From contig NZ_WKJH01000001.1 of NCBI RefSeq assembly GCF_009674825.1, positions 186,001 through 250,000 of the forward strand: a stretch of 64,000 bases of DNA. Direction: 5' to 3'. The translations under genes were made by a program, and so were the position numbers. The DNA is from Maribacter luteus. Lineage in GTDB: Bacteria > Bacteroidota > Bacteroidia > Flavobacteriales > Flavobacteriaceae. The notes under the pieces are model-generated. The model did not search any database and was not told where the DNA came from. It saw nothing but the letters and a program-made list of their open reading frames with translations. Shown here in pieces: positions 9,846-20,196 of this stretch; the stretch's first letter is position 1; every line of letters starts with the position of its first letter.

Positions 9846-10574
9846 TTATCTTTCAGAAGAAAAACCAACGGCATCCTTATACATGAAATAAACAGGTATT
9901 TTAGCCAACATAGCAGTAAAGAACACCCCTACAAAACAAAGCAGAATACCCATTTCCGCCACTAAACCCATTACGATGATGAGTCCGAAAATCACGAGCC
10001 AATTTTTATTGCCCAAGGTAAAACTCGATTTTACGATTTCCATAGCCGACAACTCTTTTTCAAAGGCCAAAAAGGCAGGTATCAAGGATATAGGCACTAC
10101 CAAATAAAAAATGCCCAACCCACAGGCCAACATTCCCAAAAGCATCAATCCCAACATGATCAAGGATAATACGAGTGATTTTAAGATATATTCTTTCTTG
10201 AAGTAATAAAAGTAACTATCGGACAAGGATATATTTTGATCATTATTCTTACAGATGCGTAAAAAGGCCGCATTGAGCAGAAGACTTACTGTCATGATTC
10301 CTAAAAACACCAAAGGCATGAGAATCACCATGGGCAATAATATTTCCGGGGGCATCTCCTCACTTTTAAACATTTCGGGATCGGATACCCCTGCAATCAA
10401 AAGAGGTATATAAATTAAAACGTAAAAAGGAACAATGGTCAAAAACGTCAGCAAAACGACCACAAAACCTTGCAACCAGACTTTTTTGAATAGATCTATG
10501 GAATTACTGAAAATGGTTCCAAAATCCAACGGATCACTATTTTTAATATGATTTTCAAGTTCTTTAAAGTTCAT
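9846..10574 (-). CDS. Hypothetical multi-pass membrane protein
   Basis: I prefer the start MNFKELENHI at 10574, which has an AAAGG-like sequence just upstream, over a start nine codons earlier. The 242-residue protein has a soluble N-terminus of about 30 residues followed by roughly five or six hydrophobic segments. These include GFVVVLLTFLTIVPFYVLIY, ILLPMVILMPLVFLGIMTVS, LVLSLIMLGLMLLGMLACGL and WLVIFGLIIVMGLVAEMGIL. The pattern resembles the glycerophosphodiesterase-type or DUF975-like integral membrane domains found across Bacteroidota. I see no catalytic motif. It is divergent from miaB and shares that intergenic region. Confidence 0.65.
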   Translation of the reverse strand: MNFKELENHIKNSDPLDFGTIFSNSIDLFKKVWLQGFVVVLLTFLTIVPFYVLIYIPLLIAGVSDPEMFKSEEMPPEILLPMVILMPLVFLGIMTVSLLLNAAFLRICKNNDQNISLSDSYFYYFKKEYILKSLVLSLIMLGLMLLGMLACGLGIFYLVVPISLIPAFLAFEKELSAMEIVKSSFTLGNKNWLVIFGLIIVMGLVAEMGILLCFVGVFFTAMLAKIPVYFMYKDAVGFSSER

Positions 10575-10645
10575 GGCCACCTTTAATTTACAGAAGTACA
10601 TTAAACGGTTTAAAACCTAAATTAGTACTAAATTATACTGTCATA

Positions 10646-10677
10646 TTGTCATTAAATTGGAATAAGCGTTATCTTTG
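10646..10677 (+). promoter_or_regulatory. Promoter of the miaB operon
   Basis: A -33 TTG (10646-10648) and a perfect -7 TATCTTTG (10670-10677) are separated by 21 bp, which fits the Bacteroidota housekeeping consensus. Transcription would begin about 25 bases before the miaB ATG. Confidence 0.65.
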
Positions 10678-10707
10678 CTGCCCCTTATCCTAGATAAAGG
10701 TAATTAT

Positions 10708-12153
10708 ATGGAGAAAATAATTGATGAATCAGTTCAGGGAAATTCACTTTCCCTTAAAAAGGACGAAAAGAATACACGTAACCTTTACATTGAAAGTTAT
10801 GGGTGTTCCATGAATTTTTCAGATAGTGAAATCGTAGCCTCGATCTTGGCCAATGAAGGGTTCAATACCACCCAAGAATTGGAAAATGCCGATCTGGTAT
10901 TGGTCAACACCTGTTCAATACGTGAAAAGGCCGAAACCACGGTACGCAAACGTCTTGAAAAATTCAATGCGATAAAAAAGAATCGGCCCCATATGAAAGT
11001 AGGGGTATTGGGCTGCATGGCCGAACGCCTTAAAAGCAAACTGCTCGAAGAGGAAAAAATAGTGGATATGGTCGTTGGCCCAGATGCCTATAAAGACCTA
11101 CCCAACCTTATTCAGGAAATCGACGAGGGGAGAGATGCCGTGAATGTCGTTCTCTCCAAAGATGAAACCTATGGCGATATCTCCCCAGTGAGATTAAACA
11201 CCAATGGGGTGAGCGCATTCGTATCGATTACCAGGGGTTGTGACAATATGTGCACATTCTGCGTAGTGCCTTTTACCAGGGGACGTGAACGCAGCAGGGA
11301 TCCACAATCAATAATTGATGAAGTAAACGATTTAGGGGCCAAAGGCTATAAAGAAATTACCTTACTGGGTCAAAATGTCGATAGTTATCTTTGGTATGGT
11401 GGTGGACTAAAAAAAGATTTTGATAAGGCATCGGAAATGCAAATCGCCACAGCGGTTGATTTCGCCAATCTTTTGGATATGGTTGCCGTTGCCCAACCCA
11501 AAATGCGCATACGTTTTTCAACTTCAAATCCCCAGGATATGAGTTTGGACGTTATCCGAACCATGGCGAAACACGATAATATCTGTAAGCACATTCACTT
11601 GCCCGTTCAAAGTGGAAGTAACGATATACTTAAGAAAATGAACCGCCTTCATACTATTGAGGAATATTTTGACCTTATAGATAATATCAAAAAGATTATT
11701 CCGGATTGTGCATTCTCACATGATATGATCACAGGTTTCCCAACTGAAACGGAAGAAGATCACAAAGCCACCTTGGCCGTACTTGACTATGTAAAATATG
11801 ATTATGGCTATATGTTCGCCTACTCAGAACGCCCTGGAACCTTGGCCGCAAGAAAAATGGAAGACGACATTCCTAATGATGTTAAGCAGCGGAGGCTTTC
11901 CGAGATAATAGCTTTACAAAGGGAACATTGTTTGCTACGCACAAAGAATCACTTAAACAAAGTCCAGGAAATATTGATTGAAGGCACCTCGAAAAAAGAC
12001 GACACCATGTGGATGGGACGAAACTCCCAAAACGTGGTAGCTGTTTTCCCTAAAGAGAATTACAAGGTAGGGGATTTTGTGAACGTGAAAATGAATGATT
12101 GTACCTCTGCTACCTTAATTGGGGAAGCTGTGGATTTTGGTAAATCTAATTAA
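10708..12153 (+). CDS. miaB: tRNA-2-methylthio-N6-dimethylallyladenosine synthase
   Basis: This radical SAM enzyme adds a methylthio group to i6A37 of tRNAs reading UNN codons. I place the start at MEKIIDES, preceded by AAAGG, rather than 11 codons upstream where the frame runs into the promoter; the protein then has 481 residues. The order is an N-terminal methylthiotransferase domain ([31 protein letters not shown]; three Cys for the auxiliary Fe-S cluster), the radical SAM core with [13 protein letters not shown] (CxxxCxxC) and a C-terminal TRAM domain. The extra charged segment near [10 protein letters not shown] is common in Bacteroidota MiaB. It heads a plus-strand run continuing into the sigma-54 activator, lptE, the TPR gene and secG. 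Confidence 0.97.
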   Translation: MEKIIDESVQGNSLSLKKDEKNTRNLYIESYGCSMNFSDSEIVASILANEGFNTTQELENADLVLVNTCSIREKAETTVRKRLEKFNAIKKNRPHMKVGVLGCMAERLKSKLLEEEKIVDMVVGPDAYKDLPNLIQEIDEGRDAVNVVLSKDETYGDISPVRLNTNGVSAFVSITRGCDNMCTFCVVPFTRGRERSRDPQSIIDEVNDLGAKGYKEITLLGQNVDSYLWYGGGLKKDFDKASEMQIATAVDFANLLDMVAVAQPKMRIRFSTSNPQDMSLDVIRTMAKHDNICKHIHLPVQSGSNDILKKMNRLHTIEEYFDLIDNIKKIIPDCAFSHDMITGFPTETEEDHKATLAVLDYVKYDYGYMFAYSERPGTLAARKMEDDIPNDVKQRRLSEIIALQREHCLLRTKNHLNKVQEILIEGTSKKDDTMWMGRNSQNVVAVFPKENYKVGDFVNVKMNDCTSATLIGEAVDFGKSN

Positions 12154-12180
12154 GTTATACTTGAAGTTACAAGAGCAATT

Positions 12181-13452
12181 ATGGAAAGTGTACAAGCAAT
12201 AAAACAACGTTTTGAAATTATCGGGAACGACCCAAAACTGAACCGAGCTTTGGAAAAGGCCATTCAGGTCGCCCCGACTGACATTTCCGTATTGGTTACC
12301 GGGGAAAGTGGTGTAGGTAAAGAATCAATTCCCAAAATCATACACTCCCTTTCGCACCGGAAACACGCAAAGTACATTGCGGTAAACTGCGGTGCCATAC
12401 CTGAAGGCACTATCGACAGTGAACTTTTTGGACATGAAAAAGGATCGTTCACGGGGGCAACATCTACCCGAAGCGGTTATTTTGAAGTTGCTGACGGAGG
12501 TACCATTTTCCTTGACGAGGTCGGGGAACTCCCTTTAACAACACAAGTTCGTTTATTAAGGGTACTTGAAAACGGTGAGTTTTTAAAAGTAGGGTCGTCC
12601 CAAGTTCAAAAGACAGATGTGCGTATCGTTGCGGCCACGAACATGAACATGATCGAGGCCATTAAAAAAGAAAAGTTCCGGGAAGACCTATATTATCGAT
12701 TAAGTACGGTCGAGATCAACATTCCGCCCTTACGTGAACGCAAAGAGGACATTCATCTATTGTTCAGGAAATTTGCTTCTGATTTTGGACAGAAATATAA
12801 AATGCCGACCATTCGCCTAGATGAGGATGCCGTGCAGCTCTTGTTCAAATACAGATGGCCGGGCAATATTCGACAACTTCGTAACATTGCCGAACAGGTT
12901 TCCGTACTGGAGAGCGATAGAAACATATCGGCCATAACATTGAACAGTTATTTACCGAATACAGGTAGTTCACAATTACCGGCCGTGGTACGCCAAAATA
13001 AAAATGAAAGCGACTTCAGTAACGAACGCGAAATCCTTTACAAGGTTTTATTCGATATGAAGGGGGACCTTACCGACCTTAAAAAATTGACTTTGGAATT
13101 GTTGAAAAACAAGGATACCCAAAAAGTTCAAGAGGAGAACGAAGGTCTAATACAAAAAATATATGGAGGTGATCAAGATGGCTTTCAGGAAGAAGACAAT
13201 GAGGAAACCATGGAGGTATTGCAGCTTCCCGAGCCTCAGTTAGAACAAAAAACCTTTGAGACCCCCCAAGAGGACAAGTACCATTTTGCAGAAGAAATAG
13301 AAGAGGAAGAAACCTTATCTTTACAGGAAAAGGAAGTGGAATTGATCAAGAAATCATTGGAAAGAAACCGCGGCAAACGAAAAGCCGCTGCGGCCGAACT
13401 GGGAATTTCCGAACGCACTCTATATAGAAAAATAAAACAATACGACCTTTAA
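12181..13452 (+). CDS. Sigma-54-dependent AAA+ transcriptional activator without a sensor domain
   Basis: The 423-residue protein begins directly with the AAA+ domain: Walker A GESGVGKE (41-48), the sigma-54 contact loop GSFTGA (88-93, a variant of GAFTGA), Walker B GGTIFLDEVGEL (106-117) and an arginine-finger region. A low-complexity acidic linker (about residues 300-385, rich in E and Q) precedes a Fis-type helix-turn-helix at the C-terminus (RKAAAAELGISERTLYRKIK). No receiver, GAF or PAS domain is present, so it is not a classical response regulator; activity may be set by abundance or a partner protein. It lies 27 bp after miaB and abuts lptE with no gap. Its regulon cannot be deduced here. 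Confidence 0.92.
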   Translation: MESVQAIKQRFEIIGNDPKLNRALEKAIQVAPTDISVLVTGESGVGKESIPKIIHSLSHRKHAKYIAVNCGAIPEGTIDSELFGHEKGSFTGATSTRSGYFEVADGGTIFLDEVGELPLTTQVRLLRVLENGEFLKVGSSQVQKTDVRIVAATNMNMIEAIKKEKFREDLYYRLSTVEINIPPLRERKEDIHLLFRKFASDFGQKYKMPTIRLDEDAVQLLFKYRWPGNIRQLRNIAEQVSVLESDRNISAITLNSYLPNTGSSQLPAVVRQNKNESDFSNEREILYKVLFDMKGDLTDLKKLTLELLKNKDTQKVQEENEGLIQKIYGGDQDGFQEEDNEETMEVLQLPEPQLEQKTFETPQEDKYHFAEEIEEEETLSLQEKEVELIKKSLERNRGKRKAAAAELGISERTLYRKIKQYDL

Positions 13453-13974
13453 ATGAAGAACATACAAAAAACATTATTAATCTTCACGATTCTTACTGTG
13501 ATCATAGGGTGTGGCGCATATAACTTTACGGGTGGCGACGTGGGTACCGCTACCACTTTCCAAGTGAATTATTTTCAAAACTATGCGACCCAAAGCCCAG
13601 GATCAACCTTTGAACCGGGAATGGACCGTGATTTTACACTTGCCTTGCAGGACAGGATCATGAACCAAACCAGTTTGGATCTGGTCAACAATAACAATGC
13701 GGATTTATTGTATGAAGGTGAAATCGTGGAATACAGGATCTCACCTATGAGTGCAACGGCCGAACAAACTGCCGCTCAAAATAGACTTTCGATAGCCGTT
13801 AATGTTCGTTTTTACAATAAAACCAAAGAAGATGCCGATTTTGAAAAACGATTTTCATTTTTTTATGATTACGACGGCAGTACCCAATTGTCATCTGTAA
13901 AAACGGAAGCACATGAAGTGATCTTTGAAAGGATCACCCAAGATATTTTCAATGCATCGCTTGCCGATTGGTAA
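13453..13974 (+). CDS. lptE: LPS-assembly lipoprotein LptE
   Basis: The 173-residue protein starts immediately after the activator's stop codon. The N-terminus is a lipoprotein signal with lipobox VIIGC, followed by the GAYNFTGGD start of mature Bacteroidota LptE proteins. LptE plugs the LptD barrel in the outer membrane and helps to place LPS in the outer leaflet. The mature domain (about 150 residues) has the expected alternation of strands and two helices, and no enzymatic motif. Another LPS-transport gene, lptC, lies at the far end of the window. Confidence 0.85.
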   Translation: MKNIQKTLLIFTILTVIIGCGAYNFTGGDVGTATTFQVNYFQNYATQSPGSTFEPGMDRDFTLALQDRIMNQTSLDLVNNNNADLLYEGEIVEYRISPMSATAEQTAAQNRLSIAVNVRFYNKTKEDADFEKRFSFFYDYDGSTQLSSVKTEAHEVIFERITQDIFNASLADW

Positions 13975-14019
13975 ACAATAAAATTAAGATTCAGGATTTT
14001 ATCGAATCATAACAAAACA

Positions 14020-14964
14020 ATGAACGTACAGGATTTTACATTTTTATTACAAAACCCTGATAAGGTCGTTACTCCGATACAGACCAAACAATTGGAGGAT
14101 GTTTTGGATGAATACCCCTACTTCCAAGCAGCCAGAGCACTGCATTTGAAAGGGCTTAAAAACCTGAACAGCTTTAAATACAACAATGCCTTAAAGATTA
14201 CCGCCGCCTATACTACAGATCGTGATATCCTTTTTGATTTTATCACATCTACCAATTTCCTGCAGAACAACATTGCCAATGCCATTTCGGGTAAAAAACC
14301 CATTATAGACAAGGCGGAAACCATATCTGGGAAAGAAGCCGACATAGCACCAACGGAAAAGACAGAACCCAATGCTTTGATCCCCAAATCGGAAGACAAA
14401 CCCTTACCACAAGATATAGAGGACGCCAATCAAATCCTAGATCCAAAACTATTTACATCAAAAGACCCCGAAATTGACCGTAAACTTAAAGCCGAAAAAG
14501 ATAAAGCCGAGGAGGAACTTAAGTTAGGCCAACCACTGCCATTTACCAAAAAAGAAAAACATTCATTTAGTGAATGGCTACAACTGGCCAAAGTAAAGAC
14601 CATAGAAAGGGAATCTAAAGCACCTGAAAATGAAGGGCCGGCCATAGAGGAAGATTTTGATTTTCCGATGGAAAAAGATGTATTGAAAAAGAAAAAATTT
14701 GAATTGATCGATAAGTTCATCGAGAACAATCCCAAAATAAGTCCGACCCCAAAGACTACAACAAAAGTCGATATAAAGGAATCTATTAAAATAGATAAGT
14801 CCGAATTGATGACAGAGACTTTGGCCAAAGTATATTTAGAACAGAAAAAGTATAAAAAAGCCATTCAAGCTTATAAGATTTTAAGTTTGAAATATCCAGA
14901 AAAAAGTAGTTTCTTTGCAGACCGAATAAAAGCGGCAAAAAAAATACAACAAGAAAATACATAG
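14020..14964 (+). CDS. Hypothetical protein with a C-terminal TPR-like motif
   Basis: The 314-residue protein has no signal peptide. The N-terminal ~90 residues are helical (FTFLLQNPDKVVTPIQTKQL, EYPYFQAARALHLKGLKNL). A long charged, probably disordered middle (about 100-260; many Lys, Glu and Pro) links to a single C-terminal TPR-like hairpin, LAKVYLEQKKYKKAIQAYKILSLKYPEKSSFF. It sits between lptE and secG, 6 bp before the latter. The order is conserved in flavobacteria, but a function is not established by the sequence. It may be a scaffold. Confidence 0.7.
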   Translation: MNVQDFTFLLQNPDKVVTPIQTKQLEDVLDEYPYFQAARALHLKGLKNLNSFKYNNALKITAAYTTDRDILFDFITSTNFLQNNIANAISGKKPIIDKAETISGKEADIAPTEKTEPNALIPKSEDKPLPQDIEDANQILDPKLFTSKDPEIDRKLKAEKDKAEEELKLGQPLPFTKKEKHSFSEWLQLAKVKTIERESKAPENEGPAIEEDFDFPMEKDVLKKKKFELIDKFIENNPKISPTPKTTTKVDIKESIKIDKSELMTETLAKVYLEQKKYKKAIQAYKILSLKYPEKSSFFADRIKAAKKIQQENT

Positions 14965-14969
14965 TACTA

Positions 14970-15329
14970 ATGAGCACATTTACAATATTCTTGGTTCTTA
15001 TCATCGCAGTTTGCTTTTTATTAGTGTTGGTGATCATGGTTCAAAACCCTAAAGGAGGCGGATTATCGTCCTCTTTCGGTGGCGGAGGCAGCCAAGTCGT
15101 TGGTGGTGTCAAGAAAACAGGGGACTTTTTAGATAAAAGTACTTGGACACTGGCCGCATTACTCATTGTTTTGATTTTGGCATCGAACATTGCCTTAAAA
15201 GGGAACTTTAGTGATGCAGAATCTAAAATTTTACAAGGTGACGGTATAGAAGAAACCGTTCCCGAGGCCGTACCGGAAGAAGTTCCTGCGCCTGCAATAA
15301 ACAACAATAGCGCATCAGATAGTCTTTAA
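14970..15329 (+). CDS. secG: Preprotein translocase subunit SecG
   Basis: The 119-residue protein is the small accessory subunit of the SecYEG channel. It has two transmembrane helices (about residues 3-23, IFLVLIIAVCFLLVLVIMVQ, and 54-73, WTLAALLIVLILASNIALKG). They are joined by a cytoplasmic loop holding the hallmark MVQNPKGGGLSSSFGG and ending in the helix-capping KKTGDFLDKSTW. The acidic Pro/Glu-rich C-terminal tail (about 40 residues) is longer than in E. coli SecG and common in Bacteroidota. A strong terminator follows, so groESL is a separate unit. Confidence 0.95.
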   Translation: MSTFTIFLVLIIAVCFLLVLVIMVQNPKGGGLSSSFGGGGSQVVGGVKKTGDFLDKSTWTLAALLIVLILASNIALKGNFSDAESKILQGDGIEETVPEAVPEEVPAPAINNNSASDSL

Positions 15330-15350
15330 GATATCTGTTTTTTAAAATAA

Positions 15351-15385
15351 AAAAATGCCAGCCTGAATGACAAGCTGGCATTTTT
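15351..15385 (+). terminator. Rho-independent terminator after secG
   Basis: A 12-bp stem (AAAAATGCCAGC / GCTGGCATTTTT) with an 11-base loop is followed by a T-rich run. It closes the miaB-secG unit. Confidence 0.9.
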
Positions 15386-15396
15386 ATTTTACAATA

Positions 15397-15429
15397 TGTC
15401 AGTTTTTATCATATGGCATAATTTCTGAC
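15397..15429 (+). promoter_or_regulatory. Candidate groESL regulatory region
   Basis: The segment holds TGTCAG (from 15397) and TGGCATAATTTCTGAC (15414-15429), 42-74 bp before the groES ATG. TGGCA followed by TTTCTG resembles, but does not match exactly, a sigma-54-like -24/-12 element. No CIRCE inverted repeat (TTAGCACTC-N9-GAGTGCTAA) is present, so HrcA control is not indicated. The assignment is tentative. Confidence 0.35.
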
Positions 15430-15470
15430 TATCATATCCGGTAATTTTAAATCAACTTAAAATAATTAAT

Positions 15471-15749
15471 ATGGCTAAAGTTAACATTAAACCATTGGCA
15501 GATCGAGTTCTTATTGAGCCAATGGCTGCAGAAACCAAAACCGCATCTGGATTGTACATTCCGGATACCGCTAAAGAAAAACCTCAAAAAGGAAAAGTAG
15601 TTGCTGTAGGCCCTGGAACAAAGGATGAGCAAATTACCGTTAAGATCGGTGACACTGTTCTTTATGGAAAATATGCCGGTACAGAACTGAAATTGGAAGG
15701 TACCGATTACCTTATGATGAGGGAAAGTGACATTTTAGCGATTATATAA
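15471..15749 (+). CDS. groES: Co-chaperonin GroES
   Basis: The 92-residue protein forms the heptameric lid of the GroEL folding chamber. It has the family start [35 protein letters not shown] with the mobile loop (about 17-33), the GKVVAVGPG strand, and [30 protein letters not shown] at the C-terminus. GroEL follows after 116 bp. That spacer has no terminator, so the pair is probably co-transcribed. Confidence 0.98.
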   Translation: MAKVNIKPLADRVLIEPMAAETKTASGLYIPDTAKEKPQKGKVVAVGPGTKDEQITVKIGDTVLYGKYAGTELKLEGTDYLMMRESDILAII

Positions 15750-15841
15750 CTAACATAAATTCCAGAGTAAATACATCCGAATGCCATTAGAACAACATTT
15801 AGTTTAAAATAGGTATTTGGACAATGAAACTTGGAGCTTAA

Positions 15842-17497
<1,656 letters not shown>

Positions 17498-17522
17498 TCA
17501 TTCCAAAATGCAAGCAAGCATA

Positions 17523-17555
17523 AAAAAGCCCTGACATTTATGGTCAGGGCTTTTT
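17523..17555. terminator. Bidirectional terminator after groEL
   Basis: A 13-bp stem (AAAAAGCCCTGAC / GTCAGGGCTTTTT) with a 7-base loop lies between convergent groEL and the small HMA gene and has A and T tracts on both sides. Confidence 0.9.
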
Positions 17556-17558
17556 ATT

Positions 17559-17915
17559 TTAATGGGCATGACTATCATCGGTATCATCATCCCGATATTT
17601 ACAACACGGGTGCACGGAGTTATAGGCTTCCTCTGTGGCTTTTAATTCCTTGGTATCATGGCCTACGGCCACTATGGCCGTTTTTATTTTCATCGGATCG
17701 GTCTTACGCTCATCGATAATGAGCGACAATTGATGTGACGGAATGTCCCAAGATGCGTATTTAACCCCCTTTACTCCCAAAGCGGCCTTTTCTATACGGG
17801 TTTTACACATTATACATTTACCATCAACCTCCATGGTCATTTTTTTATTCTTCTCCTGTGCAAAAGAAACTGCTGTTAACATCATCAAGGTTATTCCTAA
17901 AATCACTGTTTTCAT
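17559..17915 (-). CDS. Periplasmic heavy-metal-associated (HMA) domain protein
   Basis: The 118-residue protein has a Sec signal peptide (residues 1-19, ending SFAQ) and then an HMA-like ferredoxin fold with the metal-binding CxxC in DGKCIMCKTRIEKA. The C-terminus is rich in Cys, Asp and His (HPCCKYRDDDTDDSHAH), a second plausible metal site. By analogy with CopZ/Atx1-type chaperones it should bind Cu+ in the periplasm, possibly on the receptor encoded just upstream. It is the last gene of the minus-strand copper cluster, 17 bp after the TonB receptor. Confidence 0.8.
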   Translation of the reverse strand: MKTVILGITLMMLTAVSFAQEKNKKMTMEVDGKCIMCKTRIEKAALGVKGVKYASWDIPSHQLSLIIDERKTDPMKIKTAIVAVGHDTKELKATEEAYNSVHPCCKYRDDDTDDSHAH

Positions 17916-17932
17916 ATTGTATTGGTTAATTG

Positions 17933-20176
17933 TTAAAGTTTAAATCTAAATCCGCCATAGAACATTCTGCCCATTATCGGGGCATACACGATACTAGTAT
18001 CAAAATTTGCGCCAAAAGGCTCATCAGCACCTAAAACGGCAGCATCCTGGGTATAATCAGATAAGTTCTCACCCCCTATATATACCTCAAAATTGCTATT
18101 GAATACCTTAGTGATCTGTGCATTCATTAAGCTATAAGGTTCTGAATAATCCTCTAATTGATAATCTTCAGAATAAACTGAAGTATCAGGTAATCGTTGC
18201 TCCCCTAAAGTATGTATCGTATAATCAAAACGCCATTGTGAACCATTTTCCTTTGCCGTAGTTTCGTAACCCAAATTAGCAAAAAAGCGATGTTTGGCCT
18301 GCAAAGGCTTCTGTAAGCGACCTGTTCTATAATCGGTTTGTACATCGTAATATTTATAAGCCGTTCTAAAATCCAAATTATTTATTACTTCATAATTCAC
18401 TTCGAACTGAAAACTATTGGCCACGCTTTTACCGTCCAAATTATAAAATGCCACTTCATTCGGATTTTCGTAATCTACAACGATCTGGTTTTTAAAATCG
18501 GTTCTGTAATAATCAAGGGTAACATTCCCTTTTCGTTCGAACAAAAGAAAACCTTGAAGAAAACTAACCCCATAATTCCAAGCATCTTCTGGCTCAAAAC
18601 CATAAATACTGCCTTCATTGGCGCCTATCAGGTTTATTTGTCGTGAAGAAGCGAAAATCTGTTGGTTCTCGGCAAAAATATTGGCCGCTCTCCTACCCCT
18701 TCCAAAAGAACCCCTTAAACTTCCCAATTCCCAAGGTGTATAGCGAATATGGAATCTAGGGGTCACAAAGGTACCTAGACGGTTGTGACTATCTACCCTT
18801 AAACCAGCTGTTAAACTTACCTTGTCAAGATTATCATAACTATATTCAAAAAAGGCACCTACTGAATTATCATGACGGTTGTAATTATCCTTATTCACCA
18901 ATTCATTATACCCATCATAAGCAAAGGTTAATCCTGTCTTGAACTTATTCTGGGTATCACCGATGATCGAGTTGAAGATAAAATTTGAATATATACTTTC
19001 ATGGTCAATATTATATTGATTTAACCCATAATAAGAATCTTGCTTGTGCATACTATAAGAGCCCTGAATACCAAAGCTTTGATAAGGTAATTCCGGAAAA
19101 ACATAACCCAGTTTTACTGAGGAATCAAACCTTCGGGTATCAACCTCACCTCCCCATGCATTAGTGGTAAACTTATCTTCAAAGGGGTCAAAATCGGTTT
19201 GTCCCACCTGCTTTTCATCCTTTAAAAAACGAACATTGAAAAAACTTACCCATCCTGTTTCGGGGTTTTGGTATTGCCATCGGTTCATTACATTGATTTG
19301 ATTCGCCAATGGGGCATCCAAGAATCCGTCTCCATTGTTGTCTTCTTTTTCATCCCTTCTATTCGCATGTATGTATAGGCCAGAACTCCATTTATCGGTC
19401 AGTTTTTTATTGAAATGGGTATTTAATTCATACCGGCCATTTTGATTCCCATACCCGTTTACGAAAATAGCATTATCGGTTAGCGGTTTTACCAACTCGG
19501 TATTGATCTGACCCGAAATGCTTTCATAACCATTGACAACGCTTCCGGCACCTTTGGTAATCTGTATACTTTCTACCCAGGTTCCTGGGGTAAAGGTTAA
19601 TCCGAAAGCCTGGGAAGCACCCCGAACCATTGGGATGTTCTCTTGGGTAATCAATAGATAAGGACTCGTTAACCCCAGCATCTGAATCTGTTTGGTTCCT
19701 GTTAGGGCATCGGAAAAATTTACATCGATTGCCGGATTGGTCTCAAAGCTTTCCGAAAGGTTGCAACAAGCTGCCTTTAACAATTCGGCACTATTTACCG
19801 TAACCACATTTTGGGCACTGTAGAATGTTTTCTGGACTGCATCCCTTTTCTTGTTCACCACTACCTCATCCAAGGCATTTGAAGGTTTTAAGGTATGATG
19901 GATCATTCTAGGTGAATTTACCGTTAAGGTATCCGATTCAAAACCTATATAACTTATTACCAGTTTATTATACTCTTTTTTATATGGAATGGAGAACAAC
20001 CCATCCCCATTGGTCATTGTCCCTATTTGGGAACCCATCCAATACACATTTGCCCCGGATAACCCCAAATGCTGATTTGCCTCACTTGACTCCATGACCA
20101 TTCCTTCTACTTTCTCTTGAGAGAAAGCCAGCCAAGGCATAAGTATGGAAACCATTACTATGATATATTTATTCAT
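17933..20176 (-). CDS. TonB-dependent outer-membrane receptor, probably for copper or a metal chelate
   Basis: The 747-residue protein has a signal peptide (about 1-19), an N-terminal carboxypeptidase-regulatory-like (CnaB-type) extension (GLSGANVYWMGSQIGTMTNGDGLFSIPY), a plug domain and a C-terminal barrel ending in an aromatic/basic strand (MFYGGFRFKL). The plug has a Cys pair in LLKAACCNLSESFETNPAIDV, a feature I associate with receptors next to copper ATPases. Substrate assignment rests on context: the Cu+ P-type ATPase is 20 bp upstream and the HMA protein 17 bp downstream on the same strand. It uses TonB/ExbBD energy supplied from elsewhere in the genome. Confidence 0.88.
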   Translation of the reverse strand: MNKYIIVMVSILMPWLAFSQEKVEGMVMESSEANQHLGLSGANVYWMGSQIGTMTNGDGLFSIPYKKEYNKLVISYIGFESDTLTVNSPRMIHHTLKPSNALDEVVVNKKRDAVQKTFYSAQNVVTVNSAELLKAACCNLSESFETNPAIDVNFSDALTGTKQIQMLGLTSPYLLITQENIPMVRGASQAFGLTFTPGTWVESIQITKGAGSVVNGYESISGQINTELVKPLTDNAIFVNGYGNQNGRYELNTHFNKKLTDKWSSGLYIHANRRDEKEDNNGDGFLDAPLANQINVMNRWQYQNPETGWVSFFNVRFLKDEKQVGQTDFDPFEDKFTTNAWGGEVDTRRFDSSVKLGYVFPELPYQSFGIQGSYSMHKQDSYYGLNQYNIDHESIYSNFIFNSIIGDTQNKFKTGLTFAYDGYNELVNKDNYNRHDNSVGAFFEYSYDNLDKVSLTAGLRVDSHNRLGTFVTPRFHIRYTPWELGSLRGSFGRGRRAANIFAENQQIFASSRQINLIGANEGSIYGFEPEDAWNYGVSFLQGFLLFERKGNVTLDYYRTDFKNQIVVDYENPNEVAFYNLDGKSVANSFQFEVNYEVINNLDFRTAYKYYDVQTDYRTGRLQKPLQAKHRFFANLGYETTAKENGSQWRFDYTIHTLGEQRLPDTSVYSEDYQLEDYSEPYSLMNAQITKVFNSNFEVYIGGENLSDYTQDAAVLGADEPFGANFDTSIVYAPIMGRMFYGGFRFKL

Positions 20177-20196
20177 TTATTTCTTTATTAACTTTA

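Noticed and set aside
15397-15470. HrcA/CIRCE operator before groES
   Set aside because: I searched for TTAGCACTC-N9-GAGTGCTAA by eye; neither arm is present.
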